Of a DNA stretch of 64,000 bases, positions 1-8,907 are shown one piece after another (positions within the stretch are counted from its first letter, which is position 1; each line of letters begins with the position of its first letter). Position numbers and translations under genes: made by a program. Source of the DNA: Vibrio sp. DW001 (GTDB lineage: Bacteria > Pseudomonadota > Gammaproteobacteria > Enterobacterales > Vibrionaceae); assembly GCF_029016285.1 (NCBI RefSeq), contig NZ_CP091975.1:1364001-1428000 (forward strand), given 5' to 3'. Under the pieces are notes generated by a model that did no database searches, was not told the DNA's origin, and saw only the letters and a list, made by a program, of their open reading frames with translations.

Positions 1-1276
1 CTTCCAATAGTGGGAGGAACACACCCACTAGAAGAGCAATACGCATAACAGGAGGCCATACTGCCACATCCATAGGGAAACCTAAGATTGCAATAATCAT
101 GACCAAAAGACCAAGCAGAATCGCACCACCCGGGATAGGACGCTTAGCAATAGCCGCTGGGATCATATAAGTACCCCAAGACGATGTAATGTTACCACCA
201 CCCACTGCGGTACCAACCATCTGACGGATAGAACACATTGTCATCGTGTCATCTACATCCATAAGAACTTTTTCAGTGCGCTTAGGATAGTTAAGTTCTT
301 GGAAAATACGGTGACCAAGGAAGTCAGGTGACCACATTGCAACCGCCAGAATAGCAAATGGTAAAGAGGCGATAAAATGTTGCAGGTTAGGTAGACCTAA
401 CATCCAACCTTCTTGTGTATTACCCCACCAGTAAACTGGGTTTAGGTTAGGAAGACCCATCTCTGTTTCAAAGGTCAGGTCAAAACCAGCACCAAATATC
501 AACGCGATAAGTAGTCCAGTTACCGCACAAGCTGGGATAGCCAGCCAACGCTTATTTATCTTCGCGAGGAATGCGTAAAGAACAATATTGACGCCTAACA
601 CGACCAGACCGATGTAGCCCATACTGCCTTTCGCAATCTCAGCAGACTCAAGACCTACCGCCCAGCTTTGAATCTGGCCAATCTGACTCATGGTTCCAGT
701 GAAGCCGAGGAAAACAAGCAAGCCGCCTGCAACCCCTTCACTGGTTAAGTTGACTAACTTAGACCCACCTTTGAAGTAACTAAGTAGAAGACCAAATACA
801 CCGAGTAAAATAGCAAGCGCTAGAGGGTGAGCACCAGCAAGCGCAATCGTACCGATAAGTGGAATCATCGGTCCGTGGTTGCCTGCAAGGTTGGCACGTG
901 GGTTAATAAAACCAGAAGCAAGGACACAGAAAAGTAGAGCAGGAATAAGCATTTCTACGCGCGCAACTTCAATCGCAAAATCTTTTCCTAAATTGATGTG
1001 GTCCCATGCTTGAGTTAGGCCATCAGCCCAAGACATCATCACAGCCGAGTACATCGCGATTATACCAATAGTACCCGCAATGGCAGGTACTAGATCTTCA
1101 ATTTCGAATCGGAAATCACGGCCCGGAAGGTTTAAGGCATAACGGCGTGGTTTCATTATTTGAAGTTCGTGGTCCAGATATTCAGAACGACTAGAGAACT
1201 CAGAAGCAGGGCGATGTAGCTCTGAATAGCTTTTCTCGTCGATTTCTGAGTGGTCTGTGTTGACTACGTCTGACAT
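1..1276 (-). CDS. DUF3360 family multi-pass membrane protein (C-terminus cut by window edge)
   Basis: The reverse strand opens with ATG at 1276 and reads without a stop for about 425 codons to the window edge, so the C-terminus is missing. The first ~65 residues are polar and cytoplasm-like (MSDVVNTDHS at the start; PRRYALNLPGRDFRFEIEDL just before the membrane part). Many hydrophobic stretches follow, for example around AGTIGIIAMYSAVMMSW. I recognise this layout as the DUF3360 family, common in Vibrio and resembling anion or nucleobase permeases; no substrate is established. It diverges from the ABC importer operon across a long intergenic region holding a possible FNR box. The family assignment is from memory of the sequence; a transport role is inferred. 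Confidence 0.75.
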   Translation of the reverse strand, partial: MSDVVNTDHSEIDEKSYSELHRPASEFSSRSEYLDHELQIMKPRRYALNLPGRDFRFEIEDLVPAIAGTIGIIAMYSAVMMSWADGLTQAWDHINLGKDFAIEVARVEMLIPALLFCVLASGFINPRANLAGNHGPMIPLIGTIALAGAHPLALAILLGVFGLLLSYFKGGSKLVNLTSEGVAGGLLVFLGFTGTMSQIGQIQSWAVGLESAEIAKGSMGYIGLVVLGVNIVLYAFLAKINKRWLAIPACAVTGLLIALIFGAGFDLTFETEMGLPNLNPVYWWGNTQEGWMLGLPNLQHFIASLPFAILAVAMWSPDFLGHRIFQELNYPKRTEKVLMDVDDTMTMCSIRQMVGTAVGGGNITSSWGTYMIPAAIAKRPIPGGAILLGLLVMIIAILGFPMDVAVWPPVMRIALLVGVFLPLLE

Positions 1277-1468
1277 AGATTCCTCATTTAGTATTGTTAG
1301 TGATTTGAATTTTAAGTAGCTGTATAGCCATCATAATTGTGTTTTGTCATCGACATACTGTGCCACATGAATGTCGTGTTTTAATCATACTTCATATTAA
1401 AGTGACAAAGGACTAAAATTTGCCCCATATTTGCTGACGGAGTCTAACAAGCTACCTATTTTGGGTGA

Positions 1469-1482
1469 TTGATCCTGATCAT
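1469..1482. promoter_or_regulatory. Candidate FNR-type box
   Basis: The sequence TTGATCCTGATCAT matches the FNR consensus TTGAT-N4-ATCAA at 9 of 10 defined bases. It lies about 193 bases upstream of the DUF3360 start codon and 600 bases upstream of the ABC operon, so an oxygen-responsive effect on the DUF3360 gene is the more likely reading. No promoter was identified. Confidence 0.4.
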
Positions 1483-1819
1483 TTTATGAAAAATAGTGAA
1501 ATAAAACTACGGGAAAATTGGTGAAAATGTGAGTTGGTAATCAGTTTCTGTAACTGCCTTTCAATAACTTAAGCATAGGAATATCTACTTTCACAACTGT
1601 CAATATGAAATTGGCAAGATAACTAAGAAATAAATAACCAATTATAAGGGTTTACAGTTGGGGCGGAGAGTTTGAAAAGTTCATTGGTTTAAATGGATGT
1701 TTAGGTCCTTAAAAAATGCCGTATATTTGTTCGCAGCGGCGTTGTGAAAAGAAACATTTGATTGAAGATGCCATGAAACCTTATCTATTTAGGGGATTAA
1801 TCTAGGTGCCAAAGAGTTT

Positions 1820-1833
1820 GTGATAGTTATCAC
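1820..1833. promoter_or_regulatory. Short operator-like dyad
   Basis: GTGATA and TATCAC form perfect inverted arms separated by two bases (GT). It lies about 255 bases before the ABC ATPase start. The cognate regulator is not recognisable. Confidence 0.25.
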
Positions 1834-1944
1834 TAATTTTACTACTAATATCGGAATTAATTAACTTTATATTTACATGTTGCGTTTTTTATTTTCCTCA
1901 GATTTTGCTGTTTTATGCGTTCATGGCTAGGTTTATAGTCTGTA

Positions 1945-1962
1945 TTTGAATAAAAATGCAGC
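1945..1962 (+). promoter_or_regulatory. Candidate ArgR-type box upstream of amino-acid importer
   Basis: TTTGAATAAAAATGCAGC resembles the 18-base ARG box (W-N-TGAAT-W4-ATTCA-N-W), with one mismatch in the core half-sites and one at the last base. ARG boxes normally occur in pairs 3 bases apart; the positions where a partner should lie match poorly. This is a weak candidate, supported mainly by the downstream basic-amino-acid-type importer. Confidence 0.3.
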
Positions 1963-2087
1963 ACTATCGCTTGTGTATTGCTATCTTGTCAGTTAATGAT
2001 TTGTTGCATGTTTCTAGGATGAATGCTAATTTGTAGCGACTAAAGAGGTCGGATAACCTCTCGATATTGCACAGGGAGTAGTGGCGC

Positions 2088-2858
2088 ATGAATGATGTAC
2101 CAGCGCTGGACATTAAAGATCTACATAAGACATTTGGTCAAAATGAAGTACTCAAAGGTATTTCGCTTCAGGCGCACAAGGGTGACGTGATTTCGATTAT
2201 TGGGTCATCCGGTTCAGGTAAAAGTACTTTTCTCCGCTGTATCAATCTTTTAGAGACACCAACCGCAGGTCAAATCTGGGTAGATGGTGAGCTCATCGAA
2301 ATGAAAAATAACCGCCAAGGTGAATCTGTCCCTGTTAACGAAAAACAGGTGCAACGAATTCGTTCGCGTTTAGCTATGGTTTTTCAAGGTTTTAATCTTT
2401 GGTCCCATCTCACTGTACTAGGAAATGTAATAGAAGCTCCAATTCACGTTCTTGGCGTTCCAAAAGCTGAAGCGATAGAAAAGGGCGAAGCGCTTCTCGA
2501 TAAAGTGGGACTATTGGAAAGAAAAGATTATTACCCAGGACATTTATCTGGTGGTCAGCAACAACGAGCGGCTATCGCCAGAGCGCTAGCTGTTGACCCG
2601 GAAGTGATGCTTTTTGATGAACCAACCTCGGCGCTCGACCCAGAGCTCGTTGGTGAAGTACTTGGCGTTATGCGCGATCTAGCAGATGAAGGACGAACCA
2701 TGCTTGTGGTCACGCATGAAATGGCATTTGCCCGTGATGTATCAAATCATCTTATGTTTTTACATCAAGGTTTAGTGGAAGAGCAGGGTGATCCTGCAAA
2801 GTTATTTACTGACCCGAAATCAGACAGGTTAAGGCAGTTTATATCGTCTATATACTAA
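2088..2858 (+). CDS. Polar/basic amino-acid ABC importer, ATP-binding subunit (HisP/ArtP type)
   Basis: This 256-residue ATPase powers uptake of a polar, probably basic, amino acid. Visible motifs are Walker A GSSGSGKST at residues 39-47, a Q-loop at VFQGFNLW, the ABC signature LSGGQQQR, Walker B with VMLFDEPTSALDP, and the H-loop in VVTHE. Length and the insert after the Q-loop region (VNEKQVQRIRSRL) fit the HisP/ArtP/GlnQ family. It is first of four co-directional genes: ATPase, binding protein, permease, permease. GGGAG upstream (2074-2078) is a good ribosome site for the ATG. The substrate (arginine, lysine, ornithine or histidine) cannot be decided from sequence alone. Confidence 0.93.
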   Translation: MNDVPALDIKDLHKTFGQNEVLKGISLQAHKGDVISIIGSSGSGKSTFLRCINLLETPTAGQIWVDGELIEMKNNRQGESVPVNEKQVQRIRSRLAMVFQGFNLWSHLTVLGNVIEAPIHVLGVPKAEAIEKGEALLDKVGLLERKDYYPGHLSGGQQQRAAIARALAVDPEVMLFDEPTSALDPELVGEVLGVMRDLADEGRTMLVVTHEMAFARDVSNHLMFLHQGLVEEQGDPAKLFTDPKSDRLRQFISSIY

Positions 2859-3025
2859 CAATATTTCAAAAAGTAGAGGTGGTGTTAATACCTATCTTTG
2901 CTAGAAATATAACAACATGGAAAAGGTTTCATTAAGAGTCGGTTAGATTAGGAAAGCGAAGTCAATCTCCTTATTAATATAACCCAAACTTGGAAACCGA
3001 ATTGCAAACACACAGGAGTATGGAA

Positions 3026-3793
3026 ATGAAAAAGTGGTTATTAGCGGCAACATTAGCTGCTACAGCAGTAACAGGCGTAGCTCAAGCAAAGGATTGGAAG
3101 GTTGTGCGTTTCGGTATCGAAGGAGCCTATCCCCCTTTTAGTAAAACAGAAGCTGATGGCTCACTTAGTGGGTTTGATGTAGACATGGCCAACGCATTAT
3201 GTGCGGAAATGAAAGTAGAGTGTAAGCTCGTTGCTCAAGATTGGGACGGTATTATTCCTTCTTTATTATCTCGTAAATACGATGCGATAATCGCAGCTAT
3301 GTCGATTACCGAAGAGCGTAAAAAGAAGATTGATTTCACAGGCAAGTACGCTTTAATCCCAAATAAATTTATTGCCAAAAAAGACGCAGCTCTTGATTTC
3401 TCAAATCTTGATGGCGTGAAAATTGGTGTTCAGCGTGCAACAACCCATGACAAATACCTGACAGACAACTTTAAAAATGTTGAAGTTGTACGTTACGGTT
3501 CATTTGATGAAGCGTATCTTGACTTAGGTAATGGCCGTGTAGCCGCCGTTCTAGGTGACGCATCTGCACTAGAAGAGGGTGTGTTAAACCAACAAGGTGG
3601 TGAAGCTTATGAATTTGTTGGTCCTTCATTAACCGATCCTAAATGGTTTGGCGATGGGTTCGGTATTGCTGTTCGCAAGCAAGATAAAGATTTAACGAAG
3701 ACGTTGGATGCTGCGATACTTTCTTTACGTGAAAAAGGTATTTATCAAGAGATTCAAGCTAAATACTTTGACTACGATGTCTACGGTGACTAA
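3026..3793 (+). CDS. Periplasmic amino-acid-binding protein (family 3 solute-binding protein)
   Basis: This is the periplasmic receptor for the importer. The start is placed at the ATG at 3026, preceded by AGGAG at 3014-3018 with 7-base spacing; an upstream in-frame ATG at 2990 would bury the signal peptide. From 3026 the protein is 255 residues and opens with a classical signal peptide, with probable cleavage after VTGVAQA. The mature part begins KDWKVVRFGIEGAYPPFS, the typical start of the HisJ/ArtJ/AotJ family, and contains the family segments GFDVDMANALC and AAMSITEERKKKIDF. A hairpin follows before the permease genes. Specificity for a basic amino acid is inferred from family resemblance. 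Confidence 0.93.
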   Translation: MKKWLLAATLAATAVTGVAQAKDWKVVRFGIEGAYPPFSKTEADGSLSGFDVDMANALCAEMKVECKLVAQDWDGIIPSLLSRKYDAIIAAMSITEERKKKIDFTGKYALIPNKFIAKKDAALDFSNLDGVKIGVQRATTHDKYLTDNFKNVEVVRYGSFDEAYLDLGNGRVAAVLGDASALEEGVLNQQGGEAYEFVGPSLTDPKWFGDGFGIAVRKQDKDLTKTLDAAILSLREKGIYQEIQAKYFDYDVYGD

Positions 3794-3806
3794 GTAGTAA
3801 AATGAG

Positions 3807-3829
3807 GAGGTGGCGGTGATTGCCACCTC
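3807..3829 (+). promoter_or_regulatory. Intercistronic hairpin between binding-protein and permease genes
   Basis: Perfect 8-base arms GAGGTGGC (3807-3814) and GCCACCTC (3822-3829) flank a 7-base loop. No T-run follows, so it is not a classical terminator. Stable hairpins at this position in binding-protein operons often protect the upstream mRNA and keep permease expression lower; that role is inferred. Confidence 0.6.
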
Positions 3830-3896
3830 TTATCTAAAAGGAGTGTCCATTCAACACGTAATTTTGCCAGAGCTATAAAACATGCGGCGGAGTAAT

Positions 3897-4694
3897 ATGT
3901 TGAATGGTCATAACTTCGGCCTAGCAGGTTTGCTGAATAATGGACTAACGACGATGTTCGACTTACAAGGTTACGAAGCCTCTATATTATCTGGTGCACT
4001 ATTAACAATACAAGTCGCAGTATTGTCACTGCTTCTTGCGGTTGTGTTAGGAATGGCCGGAGCGTTAGCAAAAATGGCGCCATACCGATTTGCAAGATCC
4101 ATTGCTACCTTGTATACAACTATAATTCGCGGTATCCCTGATCTCGTGCTCATGATGTTGATTTTCTTTGGTGGGCAAATTCTTCTTAACAATAGTCTTT
4201 ACGCTGTGAATGAATGGATAAATGAATGGATGGTATCTTCTGACCCTGCCCATGAATGGACGGCTTATCTACCTGACTATATCGATATCAGTCCGTTTGT
4301 TGCAGGTGTATTAACCATTGGATTTATATTCGGTGCCTACATGGCGGAAACCTTCCGTGGCGCCATTATGGCGGTCGACAAAGGTGAGCTGGAAGCGGCG
4401 AAAGCGTATGGAATGAGTGGTCCAATGGCATTTAAACGTGTTCTGCTACCTCAAATGATTCGTCACGCTTTACCTGGTTTTGGTAATAACTGGTTAGTGT
4501 TATTAAAAACCACCGCATTGGTGTCTATTATTGGATTAGAAGATATGGTTCGGGTTGGCTCATTAGCCGCAGGATCAACAAAAATGCCATTCACTTTCTA
4601 TATGACAATTTCGATTATTTTCCTATTTTTCACCAGCGTCTCGACAGGCTTACTTAAGCTTGCAGAGCGAAAATTCAGTATTCACACGAGGTAG
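3897..4694 (+). CDS. Amino-acid ABC importer permease (HisQ type)
   Basis: This is one of two inner-membrane permease subunits. Three in-frame ATGs are possible (3882, 3897, 3954); 3897 is chosen because GGAG precedes it at 3889-3892, though spacing is short. From there it is 265 residues with several hydrophobic helices. The EAA loop typical of importer permeases is clear: GELEAAKAYGMSGPMAFKRV. The segments TTIIRGIPDLVLMMLIF and GNNWLVLLKTTALVS match the HisQ/ArtQ family. A ~40-residue segment around NEWINEWMVSSDPAHEW is an insertion relative to E. coli HisQ. The next permease starts 5 bases after its stop. Confidence 0.92.
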   Translation: MLNGHNFGLAGLLNNGLTTMFDLQGYEASILSGALLTIQVAVLSLLLAVVLGMAGALAKMAPYRFARSIATLYTTIIRGIPDLVLMMLIFFGGQILLNNSLYAVNEWINEWMVSSDPAHEWTAYLPDYIDISPFVAGVLTIGFIFGAYMAETFRGAIMAVDKGELEAAKAYGMSGPMAFKRVLLPQMIRHALPGFGNNWLVLLKTTALVSIIGLEDMVRVGSLAAGSTKMPFTFYMTISIIFLFFTSVSTGLLKLAERKFSIHTR

Positions 4695-4699
4695 ATGAT

Positions 4700-5377
4700 A
4701 TGGATTTCTCATTGATAATCGAAAGCCTGCCTATTTATTTCGAAGGGCTATGGACAACGCTTTGGTTAGTTTCGGTTTCTCTTTTCTTAGGTCTATGTAT
4801 TGCGATTCCATTAGCGGTTGCAAGAAATAGTCGTAATCCGTTGATTAGTTTTCCTTCATGGGCATACACCTACTTTTTTCGTGGAACACCGTTGTTAGTC
4901 CAGTTATACCTGATTTACTATGGTATGGACCAATTTGTACCGGTCAAAGATACGTTGTGGGAAAACGCTTGGTTCTGCGCTTTGGTGGCTTTTGTATTAA
5001 ATACTTCGGCCTACAGTGCAGAGATTATACGCGGTTCTATAAACGGCTTGCCAAAGGGTGAAGTTGAAGCCGCTAAAGCCTATGGTATGAGTACGTGGAA
5101 AACGTATAAGCGGATTATATTACCAAGTGCTTTGCGCCGTTCTTTACCTGCCTATAGTAATGAAGCAATATTCATGCTGCATGGTTCTGCGGTTGCAGGT
5201 ATTGTGACTATATTGGATTTAACCGGTGCAGCTCGATTGGTAAATTCCCGTTATTATGCGCCATTTGAATCGTTCTTGACCGCAGGGTTATTCTATATGT
5301 GCTTAACGTTCTGCATCCTTTGGTTTTTCAAATGGGCAGAGAAAAAGTATTTGGCTTATCTAAGGCCACTGAGCTAA
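4700..5377 (+). CDS. Amino-acid ABC importer permease (HisM/ArtM type)
   Basis: This 225-residue second permease subunit completes the heterodimeric channel. It carries an EAA loop (GEVEAAKAYGMSTWKTYKRI) and the family segments YTYFFRGTPLLVQLYLIYYG and NEAIFMLHGSAVAGIVTILDL, both close to HisM. GAGG lies shortly upstream of the ATG, and the gene follows the first permease by 5 bases, so translation is probably coupled. A strong terminator follows, ending the four-gene operon. Confidence 0.93.
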   Translation: MDFSLIIESLPIYFEGLWTTLWLVSVSLFLGLCIAIPLAVARNSRNPLISFPSWAYTYFFRGTPLLVQLYLIYYGMDQFVPVKDTLWENAWFCALVAFVLNTSAYSAEIIRGSINGLPKGEVEAAKAYGMSTWKTYKRIILPSALRRSLPAYSNEAIFMLHGSAVAGIVTILDLTGAARLVNSRYYAPFESFLTAGLFYMCLTFCILWFFKWAEKKYLAYLRPLS

Positions 5378-5395
5378 CGGTCAATCATTAGGGAC

Positions 5396-5427
5396 AAAAA
5401 AAGCAGCGTAATAAGCTGCTTTTTTTA
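5396..5427. terminator. Terminator after ABC importer operon, probably bidirectional
   Basis: An A-run, GCAGC (5403-5407), a 7-base loop, GCTGC (5415-5419) and a T-run form an intrinsic terminator. The flanking A and T tracts would let it also serve the converging xthA transcript. Confidence 0.85.
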
Positions 5428-5492
5428 TTTAAGGCGTAACCCAAATCACTTTCTGTTCAGTTGCGTTTGTACGTCGAACCGCTCAATTAATA

Positions 5493-6299
5493 TTAGCCAA
5501 ACGCAGACCAAATAGGTGCGTGGTCAGACGGTTTCTCTATGCCTCGCAGTTCGTAATCGATACCAGCTTCAACACATTTAGCCGCTAACTTAGGTGTTGC
5601 AAGAACGACATCGATTCGCAAACCACGATTATCATCAAATCCACGTGAGCGATAGTCGAACCAAGAGTATTGGTCTTGGACTTCAGGGTGCAAGTTTCTG
5701 AACGTATCTTCAAATCCCCAATCGAGTAGTGTTTTTAGCCATTCTCTCTCTTCTGGTTGGAATGAACATTTGCCTGTTTTTAGCCAACGTTTACGATTTG
5801 CTTCACCGATACCGATATCCAAATCAATCGGGCTAATATTGATATCGCCCATAACGATGAGGTTATCTTCGCTGGTGTGATAACCGTTTAAGTAAGCCAT
5901 TAAATCTTTATAAAATTGGCGTTTATATGGATACTTTGTCTCGTGATCGATATTGTCGCCTTGAGGGAAATAGCCATTTAATACGGTGGTTTTTTCACCT
6001 TCTGCATTTTCAAAGGTTGCCATTATCATACGCTTTTGATGATCTTCATCGTCAGTCGGAAAACCGTATTGAACAGATACAGGCTCTTGTTTACACATCA
6101 TGGCAACGCCGTAGTGAGCTTTCTGTCCATGAAAGTAGACCTTGTAACCCATTGCTTCAACATCTTCTAAAGGAAAAGCGTCGTTATGCACTTTAATCTC
6201 TTGTAGGCCAATCACGTCAGGTTGATGCTTGTCGATGATCGCTTGAAGTTGATGCAGTCGAGCACGGAGTCCATTTATATTAAAACTGATTACTTTCAT
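5493..6299 (-). CDS. xthA: Exodeoxyribonuclease III
   Basis: This is the AP endonuclease and 3'-5' exonuclease of base-excision repair. The 268-residue length equals that of E. coli XthA. Family landmarks of the endonuclease/exonuclease/phosphatase fold are all present in order: FNINGLRAR at the N-terminus, GLQEIKV (metal-binding Glu), [21 protein letters not shown] (catalytic Asp and Asn), [10 protein letters not shown], and SDHAPIW with the catalytic Asp-His near the C-terminus. It converges with the ABC importer operon and diverges from the first chemoreceptor. Confidence 0.97.
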   Translation of the reverse strand: MKVISFNINGLRARLHQLQAIIDKHQPDVIGLQEIKVHNDAFPLEDVEAMGYKVYFHGQKAHYGVAMMCKQEPVSVQYGFPTDDEDHQKRMIMATFENAEGEKTTVLNGYFPQGDNIDHETKYPYKRQFYKDLMAYLNGYHTSEDNLIVMGDINISPIDLDIGIGEANRKRWLKTGKCSFQPEEREWLKTLLDWGFEDTFRNLHPEVQDQYSWFDYRSRGFDDNRGLRIDVVLATPKLAAKCVEAGIDYELRGIEKPSDHAPIWSAFG

Positions 6300-6614
6300 T
6301 ATATTCTCAATGTTCTATTAAACGAGTAGCAATATATTAACATTTTTCTCGTTTGGTCAAATGACAAGTTGACATAAAAATGCTGTTTCTTCGATTGTCT
6401 ACCGTGTGGCTCATAGAATAGATAACATGCTCGTTTCAAAAGTGAAAATTGTGACCGATAAGTGCTAGTGGAAACGTTTTCATTCAAAAGAGAGCATTTC
6501 TGTGGTTAATTTGTGTAGGAACAAATAATGACCAGATCGTCATTGTGCTATTAGGTTGATAGTCGATAGCGAGTCGGTAATAGATTTGATGCGTCAAATT
6601 CATAGGGTATAAAT
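6300..6614. other. Divergent intergenic region, nothing recognised
   Basis: This 315-base AT-rich stretch lies between the divergent xthA and chemoreceptor genes and should contain both promoters. I see no gene, strong dyad or recognisable operator. Confidence 0.5.
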
Positions 6615-8732
6615 ATGAAAAAGTTATCCGTTCAATGGAAGATCACCTTTCTTTCTGGGCTTTGTCTGATACTTACTTCCATCGCACTTATTAGCTTTTC
6701 AGTTTATAACGCCAAACAGAATCAAAATATCATTAAAGAAAGCAGTGCTGAGTCGGTGATCAAGAAGTCGACTAAGATCTTAGAAAGTGAGTCTCAACTG
6801 AATTCTGTAGAGATACAGAAATACCTATCTGAAGCCTTTTACCGCGCCGAAATGATGGTAGAAACGGCTCTGCTCATGAAGGAGAACGCCGAATTCAACG
6901 AGACACTAAGTGAAGAGCTTAGAATGGCACAAGACGAGCAGATCAGACGTTCAGTTGAGCGATTCGATACTCTACAAAGTGCATTCCTCGTTTTCAAAAA
7001 GAATGCATTGGACGGAAAAGACGAAGAGTTTATGGGTGCCGATTATGCGGGTTCAAACGAGATAGGTCGACTTGCCACATACTGGGCAATAAACGTTGAA
7101 GGGACGAAAGCGCTCTCTAACATTCTCTATGAATCACTGTTAGTCGAAGAGAGCAACCGCGAGCGTTTTACCTGCGCTTTGGAGTCCAAGAGTAGCTGTT
7201 TGAGCACACCGAGATTTAGTGATTATGGTGATATCAGTACATTAACAACGACGATATCTATGCCAATACTTGTTGATACCGAAGTGATAGGGTTTATGGG
7301 AATAGATCTTAAGCTAGATAACCTAATTGCAATGGCAAAACAGACAGACAAAAACCTTTTTGATGCAAAAGGGTCGGTGTCGATTCTAACTGACCAGACG
7401 ATGCTTATCGCCAGCGATAACCCAGATATAAAGATTGGCGAAACCTATCACAGTACGCATATTTCAGACTCTGATATGAATGGATTGATCAGCCAGAAAG
7501 CAGTTGCGACGCAATGGTCGCAAGACGGTGAGTGGCTAGTGGCCTATGCGCCAATTAATATCGCAAACAAGACATGGGGTGTTTTATTAGAGATGCCAAA
7601 GTCTAGTGTGATTGCGGATGCAGAACACCTAGATAGTATAATTGAACAACAAATTGATAAAGGTATCGTTGCTGAATTGGTGGCGGGAATCGTCTTCATT
7701 GTGGTCGGTTTTATCATTATCGCCATCGCGGCATTAAAACTGGTCACGCCGATCAGAACGGTCGTGGCGAGCCTAAAAGATATTGCTTCTGGCGAAGGAG
7801 ATCTGACGCAGCGGTTAGAAGTAAAATCTGAAGATGAAATTGGTCAGTTGGCGAATAACTTCAACCTTTTCCTAGAAAAAATACAAGGAACAATTAAAGA
7901 AGTTATTCAAACGTCCAATCAAGTGGTAAATACCACCGCTAGAGCTGAACAGGCCGCGACTCAGATTAAAAATAGCAGTGACTCACAGTTTAAAGAGGTT
8001 GATTTGGTTGCTACGGCGTCAGAAGAGATGACTCAAACTGCGGGACTTGTTTTTCAGAATGCAGATATGGCGGTTAATTCAGCGACGAAGGCCAATGAAG
8101 CGGCGACGGAGAGTCAACAGGTCATTGAAAATTGCGCCGTTGAAATGAGTCGTCTGGTTGAGCAGATGAGTAATGCAGTGCCAATTGTTGAAGAATTAGC
8201 AAAACATAATTTGAGTATTACCGAGATTCTTGCCGTCATTGAAGGCATTTCTGAGCAAACCAATCTACTTGCCTTAAATGCAGCCATCGAAGCCGCGAGA
8301 GCGGGTGAGCAGGGTAGAGGGTTTGCGGTAGTTGCAGACGAAGTGAGAAACCTATCGAGTCGTACAAAAGATTCGTTGAGCGAAATTGGTAGTGTAATTG
8401 ATAATATTCAATCCGGAACCAAACAGGTTGTTGCCGCCATTCATAACGGAAATGAGTTAGCAAATAATACGTCGACTCGGGTTGTACTAGCAGTAAGTGA
8501 ACTGGGCTCAGTATTTGAAGCCATTTCTGAAATAACAGATATGAATACTCAGATAGTCCGAGCAGCAGAAGAGCAGCAAACGGTATCTACGGAGGTCAAT
8601 CAGAGCGTCTCTAAAATTCGCGATCTAAGTGCTGAAATTTTAAGGCAAGCGAACTCTGCAGAAAAAGTTGGCAAGGACATCGCCCATATTTCTATAGAAC
8701 AACAAACTATATTGAATCAATTTAAAGTGTAG
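6615..8732 (+). CDS. Methyl-accepting chemotaxis protein (paralogue 1 of a tandem pair)
   Basis: This 705-residue transmembrane chemoreceptor has an N-terminal helix (~10-32), a ~320-residue periplasmic sensor consistent with a double-Cache fold, a second membrane helix at ~354-375, a HAMP segment ([19 protein letters not shown]), and a cytoplasmic methylation/signalling domain. The signalling tip with [19 protein letters not shown] begins near residue 548. The C-terminus ends in QFKV and lacks a CheR/CheB-tethering pentapeptide. Cys187 and Cys195 in the periplasmic domain may form a disulfide. The next gene is a close paralogue of exactly the same length. The ligand is unknown. Confidence 0.93.
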   Translation: MKKLSVQWKITFLSGLCLILTSIALISFSVYNAKQNQNIIKESSAESVIKKSTKILESESQLNSVEIQKYLSEAFYRAEMMVETALLMKENAEFNETLSEELRMAQDEQIRRSVERFDTLQSAFLVFKKNALDGKDEEFMGADYAGSNEIGRLATYWAINVEGTKALSNILYESLLVEESNRERFTCALESKSSCLSTPRFSDYGDISTLTTTISMPILVDTEVIGFMGIDLKLDNLIAMAKQTDKNLFDAKGSVSILTDQTMLIASDNPDIKIGETYHSTHISDSDMNGLISQKAVATQWSQDGEWLVAYAPINIANKTWGVLLEMPKSSVIADAEHLDSIIEQQIDKGIVAELVAGIVFIVVGFIIIAIAALKLVTPIRTVVASLKDIASGEGDLTQRLEVKSEDEIGQLANNFNLFLEKIQGTIKEVIQTSNQVVNTTARAEQAATQIKNSSDSQFKEVDLVATASEEMTQTAGLVFQNADMAVNSATKANEAATESQQVIENCAVEMSRLVEQMSNAVPIVEELAKHNLSITEILAVIEGISEQTNLLALNAAIEAARAGEQGRGFAVVADEVRNLSSRTKDSLSEIGSVIDNIQSGTKQVVAAIHNGNELANNTSTRVVLAVSELGSVFEAISEITDMNTQIVRAAEEQQTVSTEVNQSVSKIRDLSAEILRQANSAEKVGKDIAHISIEQQTILNQFKV

Positions 8733-8765
8733 TATTCATAAGTGTTACATAAGTGTTACATAAGT

Positions 8766-8797
8766 AAAGCGCAGGTATTTATTTTCTGCGTTTTTTT
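8766..8797 (+). terminator. Intrinsic terminator between the two chemoreceptor genes
   Basis: CGCAG (8770-8774) and CTGCG (8786-8790) are separated by an AT-rich loop and followed by a run of seven T. Just upstream, 8738-8760 holds a short direct repeat (CATAAGTGTTA twice). The two receptors are therefore probably separate transcription units. Confidence 0.75.
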
Positions 8798-8907
8798 GTT
8801 TTTAATAGTTTGAAACAAAAGCAAATGTAATTAAACTTATCGATCAAAGTGTCGATAACTAATTACTCTCTGTATTAGCGCTCATTCGCAACGTAAAAGG
8901 ATTTAAC

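Larger units (their letters stand above)
1277..2087. other. Long AT-rich divergent intergenic region
   Basis: This 811-base stretch separates the divergent DUF3360 gene and ABC importer operon. I found no credible gene in it. It contains three operator-like sites, listed separately: an FNR-type box at 1469-1482, a 14-base dyad at 1820-1833 and an ArgR-like box at 1945-1962. Confidence 0.6.
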
